From assembly GCF_030160275.1 (NCBI RefSeq), contig NZ_BSOA01000015.1:251701-315700 (forward strand): a stretch of 64,000 nucleotides of DNA, in the 5' to 3' direction. Source of the stretch: Dyella flagellata. GTDB taxonomy: Bacteria; Pseudomonadota; Gammaproteobacteria; Xanthomonadales; Rhodanobacteraceae. Below the pieces are notes generated by a model. It did no database searches. It saw only the letters and a program-made list of their open reading frames with translations, and was not told the origin of the DNA. The position numbers and the translations under genes are program-made. Positions 7,287-16,477 of the stretch are shown here, one piece after another (within the stretch, counting starts at the first letter, position 1; each line of letters opens with the position of its first letter).

Positions 7287-9707
7287 TTACGGCTTCACCC
7301 AGGTCTCGAACAGCTCGTTGATACGCCGATACTCGTCATACCACGCGTCCGCGTGCTCGAATTCATGTCGCTCCAGCGGATACAGCGAGATCCAGAAGTT
7401 TTTCTTGTGCAGTTCGACGAAGCGCTGGTACAGGCGGATCGAATCGCTGGCCAGCACGTTGTCGTCGATCAGGCCATGGTTGATCAGTAGCGGATCGCGC
7501 AGGTTCTTGGCATAGGTGATCGGCGAGCTGATCCGGTAGGCCTCCGGATCAACCTCAGGATGATTGAGGATGCCGGCGGTGTACGAATCGTTGTAGGTCT
7601 CCCAATCGGCCGGAGGGCGCTGCGCCGCACCGGCCGCGAATTCGCCGGGCGCGCGCAACAACGCCATTTCGGTCATGAAGCCGCCATAGCTGCCGCCGTA
7701 AATGCCGACACGCTTCGGATCGACGCCGTGGTGCTTGACCAGCCAGGCCTTGCCGTCGAGCAGGTCTTCCAGTTCGGGATGACCCATCTGGCGGTAGATC
7801 GCCGTGCGCCAGGCGCTGCCGTAGCCTTGCGAGGCGCGGTAGTCCATGTCCAGCACCACGTAGCCCTCCTGCACCAGGAGGTTGTTGAACAATTGCTCAT
7901 GCTCGTAATACGTGGCGGCGAGTTTTACGTCCTGCAGATAACCGGCGCCATGCACGAACAGCACCGCGGGACGCGAAGTCGGCGCGTCGCTTTCATCCGC
8001 CGGGCCGTAGTACTTCGCGTAAATCACGCCCGCGCCGTGGGTAGAAGGTACTTCCACGATCTTCGTTTCAATCCACTTGTGCGCGGTGAAAGCGGGCTTC
8101 ATGGTGTTGGTGAGTTCGCGTGGCGCACTACCCTGCGCGCTTTGCACGGCAAGCTGCGGCAATACGTAAGCGGATGAATGCAGCACCGCAAGCCGCTGAT
8201 CGTCGGGCGACAGCACGAACTGATCCATGCCGCCATATTGCGTGACGCGGCTCAGTTCGCCGCCATTCGACGGTACGCGGTAAACATCGTAGCTGTACGG
8301 CGCCAGCTTGTTGGTACATACGTAGAACCAGCGGCCGTCGCTGGACAGTTGCGGTTGGCTTACCTCGAACTTGCCGGAAGTCAGCGCTTTCGCCGTGCCG
8401 TCCACCGGCTTCACATATAGCTGCGAATAGCCGCTCTCTTCGCTGAGATACCACAGCGTGCGGTTGTCCTTGAGCCAGCCAACGTCGTTGTAGGTCCAGT
8501 TGACCCATGCATCGTTGTGCAGGCGGTGTTGCAACACCAACTCGTGATGCGCGAAGTCGATGCTGGCGATCCAGCGATCCTTGTTGTCGATGGCCAGGAA
8601 TTCCAGCGCAGCGTTGCTTCCGTCGTCGCTCCACGCGATGGCGGCGCTGCCGCTGTCCACGCTGTACAGCGTGACTGGCCGCACGTCCGGCGCCTTCAGC
8701 GCCTTGGCTTCATCCTCCTTGCCGGCTTTTTGCAATTCGGCCACGGTCTTGGCGCGAATGGCTTTGAGCGGATCGTCCTTGATGCCGGGCAGCTTGTCGG
8801 TGGCCAGCGGGTAGCTTTTGTGTGCGCGCAGATCGAGCAGCAGCACCGACTGGGGCGCGGGTTCGTTGCGTCCTACGTAGGGGCGCGAAGGTTCGTTTTC
8901 GGTGTAGCCCGAATCCGTAACATAGTGGATCACGTCCGGCGCTTTGCCGTCGTCGTGATGGGCCGGCTGCGTCACCACCAGCATCCAGCGCCCATCGGGC
9001 GACAGCTCGGTATCCACCAGTTGCGGCTTGTCGCCCAGATAGAACGGCTGCGGCGCGCGCGTGGGATCGGCGGCGGCCAGCGCTTGCTCATTGTCGTGCA
9101 CGGCATCCTTGTCCGCCTTGTCTTCGCGCAGGTCCTTGAACAGGTCCAGTTGCTGCTGGCCGAGCGCATCGGGTTTTTTGTCGTGCGGATCGTCGGTCAG
9201 CTTCAGCACCGCGGCCGGCGCGGTCACGCCGCTGGCGAGGTCGTAGACGTACCAGTTGTTGCTCTCACGGAACTGCAACGAGCGGCCGTCGGCGGAAAAG
9301 CGCGGCGACGATTCCGGCAGCGGGCTGCGCGTGACTTGCGTGCGGCGGCCGCTGCTCAAATCCACCAGGAACACATCGCCATGAAAGAGGTATGCCGCAT
9401 GGCGATGCGCGCGGTCGTAGACGGCGGGACCTTCCGCCTGGGCGGTCGCGGTGGCATCGAGCTTGCTGCTTTGGCCGCTGGCCGGGTCGACGCGATACAG
9501 GTCGCGCACCGGGCTGCCATCGCGCTTCAAGCGGTAATACAAGCTGCGGCCGTCCACGCTCCAATAGGGGTTTTCCACCGCCTGCCCCATCCAGTCCGGG
9601 TTGGCCATGATGGTTTCCAAGTCCAGCTTGGGGCCGGCTATGGGGGTTTGCGCCGCCACGGGCAGGACGGTGAGGGCGACTAGGCCCGCGAGCAGCAGTC
9701 GGCGCAT
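7287..9707 (-). CDS. Secreted S9 family (prolyl oligopeptidase/DPP-type) peptidase
   Basis: This is an 806-aa serine peptidase with a signal peptide (MRRLLLAGLVALTVLPVAAQ). The central part is a beta-propeller-like region with repeated SPDGRW/SADGRS motifs. The C-terminal alpha/beta-hydrolase domain has nucleophile motif GGSYGG (Ser near 673), an Asp near 748-749 (GLIDDN) and a His near 781-785 (RHEFEH). It is predicted to cleave proline-containing peptides in the periplasm. GGAGTTCC lies 4 bases before ATG 9707. It is divergent from another S9 peptidase gene with 143 bases between, suggesting a shared promoter region. Confidence 0.9.
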   Translation of the reverse strand: MRRLLLAGLVALTVLPVAAQTPIAGPKLDLETIMANPDWMGQAVENPYWSVDGRSLYYRLKRDGSPVRDLYRVDPASGQSSKLDATATAQAEGPAVYDRAHRHAAYLFHGDVFLVDLSSGRRTQVTRSPLPESSPRFSADGRSLQFRESNNWYVYDLASGVTAPAAVLKLTDDPHDKKPDALGQQQLDLFKDLREDKADKDAVHDNEQALAAADPTRAPQPFYLGDKPQLVDTELSPDGRWMLVVTQPAHHDDGKAPDVIHYVTDSGYTENEPSRPYVGRNEPAPQSVLLLDLRAHKSYPLATDKLPGIKDDPLKAIRAKTVAELQKAGKEDEAKALKAPDVRPVTLYSVDSGSAAIAWSDDGSNAALEFLAIDNKDRWIASIDFAHHELVLQHRLHNDAWVNWTYNDVGWLKDNRTLWYLSEESGYSQLYVKPVDGTAKALTSGKFEVSQPQLSSDGRWFYVCTNKLAPYSYDVYRVPSNGGELSRVTQYGGMDQFVLSPDDQRLAVLHSSAYVLPQLAVQSAQGSAPRELTNTMKPAFTAHKWIETKIVEVPSTHGAGVIYAKYYGPADESDAPTSRPAVLFVHGAGYLQDVKLAATYYEHEQLFNNLLVQEGYVVLDMDYRASQGYGSAWRTAIYRQMGHPELEDLLDGKAWLVKHHGVDPKRVGIYGGSYGGFMTEMALLRAPGEFAAGAAQRPPADWETYNDSYTAGILNHPEVDPEAYRISSPITYAKNLRDPLLINHGLIDDNVLASDSIRLYQRFVELHKKNFWISLYPLERHEFEHADAWYDEYRRINELFETWVKP

Positions 9708-9850
9708 GCGAGGAACTCCAAAGTGCGAAAACCGGCCAGCATAGCCAAGCGCGCAGGCATGACAAGCGCCAAGCGTCCCCTTTCATAGGGGCTCGGGCCC
9801 GATATAGGCTGGCTGGCCAGTCCCATCTCTTAGCTACAGGAGCTTGAGGC

Positions 9851-11956
9851 ATGTCTGTTTTGCTGCGCTGCTTGCCTGCCCTCACCTTGCTCGCCAGCCT
9901 GGCGGCCTACGCCGGAGAGTCGGTCAAGCCCCCTGCTTCGCCTACACGACCCGACGCCAGCAGCTTGCATGGCATCACGGTAAACGATCCCTATCGTTGG
10001 TTGGAAAATTCTCAAGATCCTGCCGTGCAGGCCTGGATCAAGGCGCAGAACGATCACACCGAAGCAGTGCTGGCCGCGATGCCCGACGGCAAGGCCATGA
10101 CCGAACGCGTGCGGCAACTGGCCATCACCTCGACCACGCGTTCGTCGCCGCTGCTTGCCGGCGGCACGCTGTTCTACATGCAGGAGACTCCGCCACAGCC
10201 ACAGCCGCAACTGATGGCGCAAGCCTGGCCCGACGGCAAGGCGCGCGTGCTGGTGGATCTGAATGCCAGTGGCGGCAACACCGCGATCACCGGTTACTGG
10301 CCGTCGCCCAGCGGGCGTTATCTCGCGTACGGCACGGCGGAAGGTGGCAGTGAATTGACCACTTTGCATGTGCTGGATGTCAGCAGCGGCAAGAGCTTGG
10401 ATGATGCATTGCCCTACGCGGGTGGCGGCACCACCCCGCAGGATGTTGCGTGGGATGCCGACGAACGCGGCTTCGTCTATGTGCGCTTTCCACCGCCCGC
10501 AGCGGGTGCGGAGGTCAAGCAGTTCGATGCGGCCCTGGTGCATCACGCGTTGGGCAAAGCCGCCGCTGGCGATGAAGTCGTGTTCGGGCATGATTATTCG
10601 AAAGTGGCCGAATACCGTTTGCGGACTTCGCCGGGCGCCAAACAGCTGGCGGTACTGGCCAATATCGGCGATGGTGGTCCGGCCGAGGTGTATCTGCGCG
10701 CGGGCAGCCAATGGAAGAAAGTGCTGGGTTACGAGGCCAACGTGCGCAACGCGGCATGGGTGGGTCAGCGCTTGCTGGTGACGAGCTTTGCCGATGCGCC
10801 GCGCGGCAAGCTGCTTGCGATTGACGCGCAGGGCAAAGTCTCCACGTTGCTGCCGCAACGCGAGGGCGCTTTGCAGGACGTCGCGCCGATCGCAAACGGC
10901 TTTCTGGTTACGCGCAGCTGGGGCCCGGATTGGTGGGCGGAGCAATACGACTGGCAGGGCAACTTCGTGCGTCGCTTGCCGCTTCCGCAACACGACATCA
11001 CCGTCGCAGGCATCGCCGCGGAACAAGGGCGAAATCATGCGCTGGTGACTTACGGCGGCTGGACGCTGCCTGCGCGCTGGGCCGATTACGACGCGAACAG
11101 CGGCAACCTGCATACGGTCTTCGAGGTGAAGCCCGCCGCCGATTACGGCAAGGTGGAAGTGCGCCGGATCGACGGCGTCTCCAAGGATGGCACCAAGATA
11201 CCGGTCACTCTGCTGGCGATGCGTGGCGTGGTTCCGAATGGACAACGCCCTACCATTCTCTATAGCTACGGCGGTTATGACATTCCGATCACACCGCATT
11301 TCATCGGACCTGAATTGGCTTGGCTGGAACGTGGCGGCGTGCTGGCCTTTGCCAATATCCGCGGCGGCAACGAATATGGACAAGACTGGCATGCGCAGGG
11401 ACAGATGCTGCACAAGCAGAACGTATTCGATGACTTCCATGCCGCCGCCCTGGCCTTGTTCAAGGCGCACTGGTCCGATCGCGCGCATCTGGGCATTCTG
11501 GGTGCAAGCAATGGGGGCCTGCTGATGGGCGCCTCGCTGGTGCAGCATCCGCAGGACTATCGTGCGGTGGTGGCGATGGTCGGCATCTACGACGTGATCC
11601 GCCATGAAACCAACTTCACCAACGGCGCATATAACGTGAGCGAATTCGGCACGGTGAGCGATCCGGCGCAGTTCAAGGCTACGCTGGCGTATTCGCCGCT
11701 GCAGAACGTGCAGCCGCATACCGCCTATCCGGCAGTGCTGATGACCACCGGCGCCAACGATCCGCGCGTAGCTCCATGGCAGTCGCGCAAGTTCACGGCG
11801 GCGCTACAGGACGCCACCGCGTCGGATCAGCCGATCCTGTTGCTGACGCGCATGAATGCGGGCCACGGAATTGGCGCGCCTTTTAGCCAACGCGTGGGCG
11901 ATACGGCGATCATGCTGACGTTCTTTGCGCAGGAACTGGGTTTGCCCGCGCGGTAG
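9851..11956 (+). CDS. Secreted prolyl oligopeptidase (S9A family)
   Basis: This 701-aa protein is predicted to cut short peptides after proline. It has a signal peptide (residues 1-20, cut near AYAG), then the typical N-terminal segment with DPYRWLEN. A seven-bladed propeller is followed by the catalytic domain. The nucleophile is Ser near 553 in GASNGG, the Asp near 637 is in GANDPR, and the His near 672 is in NAGHG. AGGAG at 9838-9842 supports ATG 9851. The TAG stop lies in the REP-like repeat that follows. It sits head-to-head with the other S9 peptidase. Confidence 0.93.
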   Translation: MSVLLRCLPALTLLASLAAYAGESVKPPASPTRPDASSLHGITVNDPYRWLENSQDPAVQAWIKAQNDHTEAVLAAMPDGKAMTERVRQLAITSTTRSSPLLAGGTLFYMQETPPQPQPQLMAQAWPDGKARVLVDLNASGGNTAITGYWPSPSGRYLAYGTAEGGSELTTLHVLDVSSGKSLDDALPYAGGGTTPQDVAWDADERGFVYVRFPPPAAGAEVKQFDAALVHHALGKAAAGDEVVFGHDYSKVAEYRLRTSPGAKQLAVLANIGDGGPAEVYLRAGSQWKKVLGYEANVRNAAWVGQRLLVTSFADAPRGKLLAIDAQGKVSTLLPQREGALQDVAPIANGFLVTRSWGPDWWAEQYDWQGNFVRRLPLPQHDITVAGIAAEQGRNHALVTYGGWTLPARWADYDANSGNLHTVFEVKPAADYGKVEVRRIDGVSKDGTKIPVTLLAMRGVVPNGQRPTILYSYGGYDIPITPHFIGPELAWLERGGVLAFANIRGGNEYGQDWHAQGQMLHKQNVFDDFHAAALALFKAHWSDRAHLGILGASNGGLLMGASLVQHPQDYRAVVAMVGIYDVIRHETNFTNGAYNVSEFGTVSDPAQFKATLAYSPLQNVQPHTAYPAVLMTTGANDPRVAPWQSRKFTAALQDATASDQPILLLTRMNAGHGIGAPFSQRVGDTAIMLTFFAQELGLPAR

Positions 11957-12021
11957 GCTGGGATGGCAATCCCAGCTTCCACACGATATCGCCATGCTGG
12001 GATTGTCATCCCAACCTACGC
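11953..12021. repeat. REP-like palindromic unit, full-length pair (copy D)
   Basis: Left unit GTAG-GCTGGGAT-GGCA-ATCCCAGC and right unit GCTGGGAT-TGTC-ATCCCAAC-CTAC are joined by 19 bases. Its arms contain the TAG stops of both convergent neighbours: 11954-11956 on plus and 12018-12016 on minus. Confidence 0.88.
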
Positions 12022-12960
12022 TCCTCGAAACTCCCGCCGGTACATGGACGGCGTCGTATTGAAGGCTGTCCCGAAGTGCTGGCGCATCGACAGCGCCGTG
12101 CCGAAGCCCGCGCGTTCGGCAATGCGCTCGATCGGCTGATCGGTGGTTTCCAGCATGCGCTGGGCCAGGCCCAGGCGTTGGGAAAGCAACCATTGCCCGA
12201 CCGTGGTCCCCGTATGTTGACGGAAATGACGGGTGAAACTGCGCCGGCTCATGAGGGCGCGTGCGGCAAGCGAGTCGAGCGTGTGGCTGCGGTCGAGGTG
12301 CTGCGTGGCCCAATTCAAGGCTTTCGTGAGCGGCGTATCCGCCGCCTGGGTCAGTACCGGTTGTTCAATGTATTGCGCCTGGCTGCCCTGCCGGTGCGGT
12401 GGCACCACCAGGGTGCGGGCAATACGGTTGGCAACCTCTGCGCCGTACTGCCTGCGTACCACGTGCAAGCAGCAATCGATACCCGCGGCGGTGCCGGCGG
12501 AGGTGACGAGGTTGCCTTGATCGATATACAGCACGTTCGGATCCAGGCGTACGTTCTGAAAGCGTTGCTTGAACAGTTCCGTCCAGCGCCAGTGGGTGGT
12601 GGCGAGCTTTCCGTCCAGCACGCCGGCCTCGGCGAGCACGAACGCACCAAGACAAAGCCCGACCAGGGTGGCACTGCGTTGGTGCGCTCGACGCAACGCA
12701 GCCAGCAGAGGCTTCGGCGCGGCTTCGCGCGGATTGCGCCAGGACGGCACTACGATCACATCCGCATTCGCCAGCTCGCGCAAGCCGTGGCGCGTGGCAA
12801 TGCTGAAACCGCCGGTGGTGCGCAACTCGCCCGGCTCGGCGGCACACACGCGCACTTGGAATAGCGACTCCGGTTCTTCGCCGAATACCGCGCATGGCAC
12901 GGACAGATGGAACGGGCGAATCTGGTCGAAGGCGACGATGGCGACCTTGACAGGGTGCAT
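12016..12960 (-). CDS. GlxA-type transcriptional regulator (DJ-1/PfpI plus AraC HTH)
   Basis: This 314-aa regulator has an N-terminal DJ-1/PfpI amidotransferase-like domain (residues 1-185) with LVGLCLGAFVLAEAGVLDGK at the nucleophile-elbow position. A C-terminal AraC double helix-turn-helix follows (RALMSRRSFTRHFRQHTG and IERIAERAGFGTALSMRQHF). Members of this group sense unknown metabolites and usually activate nearby genes. It is divergent from the isochorismatase-like hydrolase with 131 bases between, which makes that gene the best candidate target. The stop codon lies in a REP-like repeat. Confidence 0.88.
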   Translation of the reverse strand: MHPVKVAIVAFDQIRPFHLSVPCAVFGEEPESLFQVRVCAAEPGELRTTGGFSIATRHGLRELANADVIVVPSWRNPREAAPKPLLAALRRAHQRSATLVGLCLGAFVLAEAGVLDGKLATTHWRWTELFKQRFQNVRLDPNVLYIDQGNLVTSAGTAAGIDCCLHVVRRQYGAEVANRIARTLVVPPHRQGSQAQYIEQPVLTQAADTPLTKALNWATQHLDRSHTLDSLAARALMSRRSFTRHFRQHTGTTVGQWLLSQRLGLAQRMLETTDQPIERIAERAGFGTALSMRQHFGTAFNTTPSMYRREFRGA

Positions 12961-13091
12961 GGCAGGCTCTCCGGCGACTTGGCCCGATTCTAACGTTAAA
13001 TGGCAATCAGGCCACTGCCGGGCAGAGCGGTCGAAGCAGAAGATGTGCTCACCGGGAGCACCGCTCTCTTTCCTAGCAAGGACATGCCGCC

Positions 13092-13736
13092 ATGAACCAG
13101 ACTCCTCGCCGCGCCCTCATCGTCATCGATGTCCAGAACGAATACGTCACCGGTGACCTCAAGATCCAGTACCCACCTGTGGGCACCTCGTTGCGCCACA
13201 TCGGCCGCGCGATGGACGGCGCGCAGGCCGCCGGTATTCCGGTGATCGTGATCCAGCAGACTTCGCCGGCGGACGCGCCATTGTTCGCGGTCGGCACGCC
13301 AGGCTGGGAATTGCATGAAGTCGTAGCCAGCCGTCCACACGATCACTATCAGCGCAAGCTGCTGCCCAGCGCTTTCTCCGGCACCGACCTGGCCGAATGG
13401 TTGGCCGAGCAGCAAATCGATACCTTGGCGGTGGTGGGCTACATGACGCACAACTGCAACGACACCACCATCAAGCATGCGTTCGATCGCGGCATGCAGG
13501 TGGAGTTTCTGCACGACGCGTCCGGTGCCGTGCCCTATGCCAACCGCGCCGGCTTTGCCAGCGCCGAAGAGATCCATCGGGTCTTCAGCGTAGTGGAACA
13601 GTCGCGTTACGCGGCGGTGTTGAGCACCGACGAATGGCTGGAGTGCGTCACCACCGGCCGCATGCCTGAGCGTGACACCATTCATGCTTCGCATCAGCGG
13701 GCGCTGGCGTTGTTGGCGCAGGATGCAGCGGCATAA
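13092..13736 (+). CDS. Isochorismatase-family cysteine hydrolase
   Basis: This 214-aa cytosolic hydrolase shows the family's catalytic trio: Asp in ALIVIDVQNEY, Lys in QRKLLPSAF, and the nucleophile Cys in VGYMTHNCND. The family hydrolyses amide, imide or vinyl-ether bonds of small molecules (nicotinamidase, isochorismatase, N-carbamoyl amidases). The exact substrate is not readable. It is divergent from the GlxA-type regulator, an arrangement common for this family and its regulator. Confidence 0.87.
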   Translation: MNQTPRRALIVIDVQNEYVTGDLKIQYPPVGTSLRHIGRAMDGAQAAGIPVIVIQQTSPADAPLFAVGTPGWELHEVVASRPHDHYQRKLLPSAFSGTDLAEWLAEQQIDTLAVVGYMTHNCNDTTIKHAFDRGMQVEFLHDASGAVPYANRAGFASAEEIHRVFSVVEQSRYAAVLSTDEWLECVTTGRMPERDTIHASHQRALALLAQDAAA

Positions 13737-13791
13737 GGTGTCTGCAACTGCTGCTACGATGCCGCTTTGCCCAGCATTGTGTTGATCCGCC

Positions 13792-14457
13792 ATGAGCCTG
13801 CTTCCCGCCGTCGAAAACGAAACCGCCGCCAATCCCCTGTACAGCATCATCTGGCTGCATGGCCTGGGGGCTGACGGTCACGACTTCGCGCCGATCGTGC
13901 CGGAACTGGTGTCACCGGACTGGCCGGCGCTGCGCTTCGTGTTCCCGCATGCGCCGGTGCGGCCGGTGACGATCAACAACAGCATGGCGATGCGCGCCTG
14001 GTACGACATCTACAGCTTCGAGCCGGGAGCACCGCAGGATGAGCAAGGCACGCGCGAGGCGATCACGCAGGTGGAAGCGCTGATCGCCCGCGAGCACGAG
14101 CGTGGCGTGCCTAGCGAGCGCATCCTGCTGGCGGGTTTTTCGCAGGGCGGCGCCATTGCACTGGCGGCGGGCTTGCGGCATGCACGGAAGTTGGCGGGCG
14201 TCATCGCGCTGTCCACCTACCTGCCCATTGCCCATACCCTGGCCGGCGAACGCAGCGCCGCCAACACCGGCGTGCCGATTTTCTGGGGGCACGGCAGCTT
14301 CGATCCGGTGGTGGTGCTGCAGCGGGGGGTGGATTCGCGCACCGCGCTGGAGGCGCTGGGCTACAAGGTGGACTGGCATACCTATCCGATGCCGCATGCG
14401 GTGCATCCGGAGGAAATCGCCGACCTGCGCCGGTGGATCGGCGAACGCCTGCGCTGA
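13792..14457 (+). CDS. Phospholipase/carboxylesterase family alpha/beta hydrolase
   Basis: This 221-aa esterase belongs to the acyl-protein thioesterase/carboxylesterase family. It has IIWLHGLGADGHDF near the N-terminus as oxyanion loop, nucleophile Ser in GFSQGG, Asp in GHGSFDPVV and His in MPHAVHPEE. It is cytosolic, with no signal peptide. It follows the isochorismatase-like gene by 55 bases on the same strand and may be co-transcribed. The natural ester substrate is unknown. Confidence 0.9.
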   Translation: MSLLPAVENETAANPLYSIIWLHGLGADGHDFAPIVPELVSPDWPALRFVFPHAPVRPVTINNSMAMRAWYDIYSFEPGAPQDEQGTREAITQVEALIAREHERGVPSERILLAGFSQGGAIALAAGLRHARKLAGVIALSTYLPIAHTLAGERSAANTGVPIFWGHGSFDPVVVLQRGVDSRTALEALGYKVDWHTYPMPHAVHPEEIADLRRWIGERLR

Positions 14458-14496
14458 AAATCGGGCTACTTGTCCGTTTAGCAAGCTTGACGTGAA

Positions 14497-14555
14497 GTTC
14501 GCTATACCGAACATTTTCGGCAGATGACCTACAAAATGTTCGGTTTGGCGAACAT
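14497..14555. promoter_or_regulatory. Pair of GTTCG-N6-CGAAC palindromes upstream of algZ-like gene
   Basis: The first palindrome spans 14497-14512 and the second 14538-14553. Their centres are 41 bases apart, about four helical turns. The second extends to perfect 7-base arms, ATGTTCG and CGAACAT. The spacing and symmetry fit two operator sites for a dimeric regulator. No regulator gene is adjacent; the nearest downstream gene starts at 14691. A further 12-bp palindrome, CACAATATTGTG, lies at 14603-14614. Confidence 0.65.
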
Positions 14556-14619
14556 ATGGCCCACTAATTCTGAACGCCAAACGTCGGGGGCATGGCCAAA
14601 CGCACAATATTGTGAAGAA

Positions 14620-14645
14620 GGGTACGTGGCATAGATCAGGGCATC
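14620..14645. repeat. Solo terminal remnant of the GGATGCTCTGATC MITE family
   Basis: These 26 bases match the right end of the complete elements at 21.6 and 25.1 kb with about two differences up to GCATC. No partner end is found nearby, so this is probably a decayed or solo inverted end. It lies in the leader of the algZ-like gene. Confidence 0.6.
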
Positions 14646-14690
14646 GTCGAATCAGCGCATCTCAAGCCCGCTGCGGGCATACTTGCGCGC

Positions 14691-15752
14691 ATGCCGGGAA
14701 CCGCCACCAAACCTGCTTCACCGCCACGCAGCCCGCTGCCGGACTTCTGCAGTCTGCCGGTGATCTCGGCGCTGCTGGTGGTGGGAGCGCTATGCGTAAC
14801 CCTGGCATGGCTCGCACCGCAGAGTACGCGCGGCTTACGCGGCTACAGCGTGGGCATGCTGTTCGTGGAGTGGGTGGCGATGGTGATCGGCGTGGCGCTG
14901 TGCAAGCTGCGTCCTTGGCTGTTGCGCCTGCCGGGCCTGCTGCCTTATGCCGGCGTGTGGCTGGTGATGGTGCTGATCGTGACCCTGGGCAGCTTCCTGG
15001 CGCAGTGGATGGACCGCATGCTGGAGATGGGGCTGGTCCCGGCCGGCGCCAACACTTTTGTGCGGGACAACGCGCTGATCGCCGCCCTGCTTGGCGCAGC
15101 CATGCTGCGCTATTTCTACGTGCTGGCCGAATGGCAGGCGCGTCTGGCCGCGGTAGCGCACGCCAAGGTGGAGGCGTTGCAGGCACGCATTCGTCCTCAT
15201 TTTTTGTTCAACAGCATGAACACAGTGGCAGCCCTGGTGCGCGTGGATCCGGAAGCGGCCGAGCGCACGGTGGAGGACCTTTCCGAGCTGTTCCGCGCGG
15301 CCTTGGGGCAGGACGACACGCATAGCGGCACGCTGGGTGAGGAGCTGAAACTGGTCGATCGCTATCTGGACATCGAGCAATTGCGGCTGGGCGAACGCCT
15401 GCGCGTGCGGCGGGAAATCGACGGTTTGCCGCAACAGGCGTCGATGCCCACCCTGCTGCTGCAGCCGTTGGTGGAGAACGCCGTGCGCCACGGCGTGCAG
15501 CCGCTGCGCGAAGGCGGCGAAGTGATACTACGCGGTGTGCGCAGCGGCTCCATGATGCGAATCGAGATCGACAACCCCTTGGCCGAAAGTCCCACCGTCG
15601 GAGGTAGCGGCCATGGCCTGAACAACGTGCGCCAGCGCGTCGCTTATCATTTCGGGCCGCGGGCAAGCATCGAGGCCGGCCCGCAAGGAAACCGGTTCGT
15701 GGTGAGGCTGCACTTGCCTATCGAGATTCGCCATGCGCGTACTGATCGTTGA
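14691..15752 (+). CDS. LytS/AlgZ-type sensor histidine kinase
   Basis: This 353-aa membrane kinase has several TM helices in residues 20-145 and a His_kinase domain with phospho-acceptor His170 in ARIRPHFLFNSMN. The GHKL ATPase region has LVENAVRHGV (N box) and GHGLNNVRQRV (G box). It is predicted to phosphorylate the LytTR response regulator encoded by the next gene, which overlaps it by 20 bases. In Pseudomonas the equivalent pair AlgZ/FimS-AlgR also lies next to hemC and controls virulence and envelope genes. The targets here are unknown. Confidence 0.9.
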   Translation: MPGTATKPASPPRSPLPDFCSLPVISALLVVGALCVTLAWLAPQSTRGLRGYSVGMLFVEWVAMVIGVALCKLRPWLLRLPGLLPYAGVWLVMVLIVTLGSFLAQWMDRMLEMGLVPAGANTFVRDNALIAALLGAAMLRYFYVLAEWQARLAAVAHAKVEALQARIRPHFLFNSMNTVAALVRVDPEAAERTVEDLSELFRAALGQDDTHSGTLGEELKLVDRYLDIEQLRLGERLRVRREIDGLPQQASMPTLLLQPLVENAVRHGVQPLREGGEVILRGVRSGSMMRIEIDNPLAESPTVGGSGHGLNNVRQRVAYHFGPRASIEAGPQGNRFVVRLHLPIEIRHARTDR

Positions 15753-16437
15753 TGACGAACCGCTGGCACGGGCGCGACTGGATGCCCTGCTGAAAGAATG
15801 CGCGGACGTCGAGGTCATCGGCAGCGTGGGCGACGGCGAGGCGGCGTTGGCGGCGATTTCCGAACAGCAGCCGGATTTGCTGCTGCTGGACATCAATATG
15901 CCGGGCCTGGACGGCAAGACGCTGGCCGCGCGGCTGGCTGATCGCACGCGCCCGCAGGTGGTGTTCTGCACGGCCTATGAAGCGCATGCCGTGCATGCGT
16001 TCGAATTGGGTGCCGCCGACTATTTGCTCAAGCCGGTGCGCGTGGAGCGACTGCGTGAAGCGCTCAAGCGCGTGCGCCTGCGGCTCGAATCGCAGCCACG
16101 CGAACCGTTGGGCTGGTTGCATGCGCGCGTGCGGGGAGAGCCTGTCCGCATCGCGCTGAATGAAGTGATCTGCCTGCTGGCGGAAGAAAAGTACGTGGTG
16201 GCGCATCGCGCGGGCGACCAGTTGCTGCTGGATGATTCCTTGCGCCAGCTTGAAGAAACCTATCCGCATCATTTGATACGCCTGCACCGCAATTGCCTGG
16301 TGCCGGCGAATCGGCTGATCGGCTTGAAAACACTGACCGACGGGCGCGTGCTGGCGCGCCTGGCGGGTACCGACTTCAGTCCGGAAGTCAGCCGCCGCAA
16401 TCTGCCTGCGTTACGCAAGCTGCTGCGCATGGGTTAA
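15733..16437 (+). CDS. LytTR response regulator (AlgR-like)
   Basis: This 234-aa DNA-binding regulator has a receiver domain with phospho-acceptor Asp53 ([13 protein letters not shown]) and conserved Lys in DYLLKPV. A LytTR domain fills about residues 130-234 ([28 protein letters not shown]). The gene overlaps the kinase gene by 20 bases, so the two are translationally coupled. It is the cognate partner by position. LytTR proteins bind DNA as dimers on direct repeats, unlike the palindromes upstream. Confidence 0.92.
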   Translation: MRVLIVDDEPLARARLDALLKECADVEVIGSVGDGEAALAAISEQQPDLLLLDINMPGLDGKTLAARLADRTRPQVVFCTAYEAHAVHAFELGAADYLLKPVRVERLREALKRVRLRLESQPREPLGWLHARVRGEPVRIALNEVICLLAEEKYVVAHRAGDQLLLDDSLRQLEETYPHHLIRLHRNCLVPANRLIGLKTLTDGRVLARLAGTDFSPEVSRRNLPALRKLLRMG

Positions 16438-16477
16438 GTGCGCGACAATAGCTGCTGCCGCCGTCCCCGGAGCCGTC

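Noticed and set aside
9830..11719. A 629-codon minus-strand frame opposite the prolyl oligopeptidase
   Set aside because: It is an antisense shadow of a gene with an intact catalytic triad and signal peptide. It would also overlap the start region of the divergent peptidase.
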